This document shows, in pieces, positions 6,195-7,228 of a stretch of 7,228 nt of DNA. The position numbers and the translations under genes are program-made. Numbering within the stretch: position 1 is the first letter of the stretch; each line of letters starts with the position of its first letter. The stretch is from Planctomycetota bacterium (GTDB lineage Bacteria; Planctomycetota; GCA-002687715; DRQF01). Location of the stretch: assembly GCA_015485455.1 (NCBI GenBank), contig WFTN01000533.1, positions 1 to 7,228 of the forward strand, in the 5' to 3' direction. Under the pieces are notes generated by a model that saw nothing but the letters and a program-made list of their open reading frames with translations, was not told the DNA's origin and ran no database searches.

Positions 6195-6959
6195 TCAAAA
6201 TAGGTCAACTCTTCGATCAGCCACAAAGCTAAATCGCTCCCGGATGCCCCCAACAAGATCAGCGGACACGTCGCCCTCGATCAGAGCTTGTCGGTCTACA
6301 GCGTGACTCAGAACTTCTCCCATAGGATCGAGGAGTACTGAATGACCGTTGTATTCCAGTCCAGAGGCCGTACCAATGCGATTGACTCCAAGCACATAAG
6401 CTTGATTCTCGATGGCACGAGCGGTCAAGAGCGTACGCCAAGCAAAACTTCGCTTCGCTGGCCAATTCGCCAAGACGCAAAAGAGATCCGTTTCTTGCAC
6501 GACCGACCGAAAAATCTCCGGGAACCGAAGGTCATAACAGATGAAAGGTGTAATTCTCAAACCTTCCCATTCTACCGTCTCAATCCTGTCACCAGGCTTG
6601 TAGAATTTGTCCTCTTGGGCCAATGAGAACGGGTGGATCTTTCGGTAGTGAAGAAGTTTCTTCCCGCTGGGATCCAAGAAAGAACAAGAATTGAAGAAGG
6701 CCCCCGATTCCTCCTCAGCAAAGCCAGCCAAAATCGCCAGGCCAGTCTCTTGCGCCAAGTTCTGCAGAACGTCGTTAATCTGGGGAGCATGACGAGCGAC
6801 TGATTTTGCAGCCATGGAAAAACCAGTGGCAAACATTTCTGGTAAGACCAAGAGTTCGGCGCCGTTGTCCCGGGCTTGGGCGGCCAAATCTCTCACCCAC
6901 GATAAATTGGCTACTGGGTCTTCCCAGGCAATGTCGAATTGAATCCCAGCCACCTTCAT
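6195..6959 (-). CDS. Omega-amidase, carbon-nitrogen hydrolase family (Nit2/YafV-like)
   Basis: The product is a 254-residue nitrilase-superfamily enzyme. The catalytic triad is visible: Glu41 in LPEMFATGF, Lys107 in HYRKIHPF and Cys141 in ICYDLRFPE, plus Glu116 in QEDKFY as the usual second Glu. The ATGFSM, RKIHPF and CYDLRFPE versions are those of omega-amidases (E. coli YafV, mammalian Nit2). These hydrolyse 2-oxoglutaramate or 2-oxosuccinamate to the dicarboxylate plus ammonia, in the cytoplasm. The ATG overlaps the TGA of the upstream aminotransferase (ATGA, 6956-6959), so the two are translationally coupled. Together they suggest the glutamine transaminase/omega-amidase route, which drives re-amination of oxo acids such as that of methionine in methionine salvage. 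Pathway membership is inferred from gene order. The stop is TGA, with a second in-frame TGA three codons later. Confidence 0.92.
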   Translation of the reverse strand: MKVAGIQFDIAWEDPVANLSWVRDLAAQARDNGAELLVLPEMFATGFSMAAKSVARHAPQINDVLQNLAQETGLAILAGFAEEESGAFFNSCSFLDPSGKKLLHYRKIHPFSLAQEDKFYKPGDRIETVEWEGLRITPFICYDLRFPEIFRSVVQETDLFCVLANWPAKRSFAWRTLLTARAIENQAYVLGVNRIGTASGLEYNGHSVLLDPMGEVLSHAVDRQALIEGDVSADLVGGIRERFSFVADRRVDLF

Positions 6960-7228
6960 CCTCGAAACCTCCTCAGTCTCATGGCCGCTTCTGCCAATGT
7001 GTCCTCTTTCTTACAGAAGGCAAAGCGAACCAGGCTCTTTCCAGCTTCCGGATCCGCCTGATAGAAAACGTGGGGAGGAATCGCCGCGACTCCAGCTTTC
7101 TCCACCAGGGCTTTGGTGAAACTCACATCATCACCATCGAAGATTTGCCGAAAATCTGCCAAGAGAAAATAGGTCCCCTGGCAAGGAGCCACCACAAAGC
7201 CGCATTGTTCGAGAACATCCCTCAAGAA
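6956..7228 (-). CDS. Class I/II PLP-dependent aminotransferase, C-terminal 90 residues only
   Basis: The frame is open to the right edge of the window, so only the C-terminal domain is seen. It carries typical fold-type I aminotransferase features: GFVVAPCQGTYFLLADF, then VAAIPPHVFYQ, then SLVRFAFCKKEDTLAEAAMRL, whose Arg in the VRFAF strand is in the position that usually binds the substrate carboxylate. The VRFAFCK-DTL-A-RL pattern is closest to the YbdL methionine aminotransferase and glutamine transaminase K (kynurenine-oxoglutarate transaminase) group. Such enzymes swap amino groups between glutamine or methionine and 2-oxo acids in the cytoplasm. The adjoining omega-amidase supports this assignment. 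The substrate is inferred, and the N-terminal and lysine-bearing parts lie outside the window. Confidence 0.85.
   Translation of the reverse strand, partial: FLRDVLEQCGFVVAPCQGTYFLLADFRQIFDGDDVSFTKALVEKAGVAAIPPHVFYQADPEAGKSLVRFAFCKKEDTLAEAAMRLRRFRG
6968..6974 (-). promoter_or_regulatory. Ribosome binding site of the omega-amidase gene, inside the aminotransferase gene
   Basis: On the minus strand this reads GAGGAGG, 8 nt before the omega-amidase ATG and within the last codons of the aminotransferase. It supports that start and coupled translation. Confidence 0.8.

Noticed and set aside
6195..6197. The omega-amidase TGA as a second selenocysteine codon
   Set aside because: Another in-frame TGA follows three codons later, the protein is full length for its family, and no SECIS-like hairpin follows.
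1..7228. tRNA, rRNA, CRISPR array, insertion sequence or prophage signals
   Set aside because: I saw no cloverleaf, array of spaced repeats, transposase or integrase motif, or terminal inverted repeats on either strand by eye.

Overview
The window looks like a Gram-negative bacterial chromosome segment with roughly balanced base composition. The Gram-negative reading rests on an exported DUF481-type protein with an outer-membrane beta-barrel pattern and a terminal Phe. I cannot place the phylum. UGA is a normal stop here: two genes end in TGA, and one of these overlaps the next gene's ATG. Trp is encoded by TGG.

Layout: (1) 1-790, minus strand: an unrecognised exported or membrane-anchored protein, cut by the left edge, starting at an ATG with a nearby AGAAGGA. 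(2) 791-1157: no convincing gene. (3) 1158-2192, minus: a metallophosphoesterase of the YaeI/YkuE type. (4) 2311-2862, minus: a YmdB-type macro-domain protein. (5) 2863-3149: a divergent intergenic region with three small dyads. (6) 3150-4337, plus: an exported protein whose frame is interrupted once by TGA at codon 347 and then runs 48 more sense codons to TAA. (7) 4392-4426: a strong terminator. (8) 7228-4453, minus: a likely four-gene operon of PLP aminotransferase (partial), omega-amidase, DUF481 outer-membrane protein and SAM methyltransferase.

The most interesting item is gene (6). The in-frame TGA follows directly after a Cys codon (Gly-Gly-Cys-UGA-Gly-Gly-Gly). A 7-bp stem-loop begins 16 nt after the TGA, with G as the second base of its 5-nt loop, which matches the usual bacterial SECIS geometry. 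The reading frame, amino-acid style and codon use continue past the TGA, and the terminator lies after the TAA. I therefore read it as a candidate exported selenoprotein of 395 residues with a vicinal Cys-Sec pair and two EF-hand-like acidic loops. A conventional gene call would truncate it at residue 346. No selenocysteine machinery (selA, selB, selC, selD) is in the window, so the claim is untested here.

In the minus-strand operon, the aminotransferase and omega-amidase overlap by ATGA and fit the transaminase/omega-amidase route, in which a glutamine-dependent transaminase makes 2-oxoglutaramate and the amidase hydrolyses it. The DUF481 and methyltransferase genes follow at gaps of about 32 and 24 nt and have no obvious link to that chemistry.
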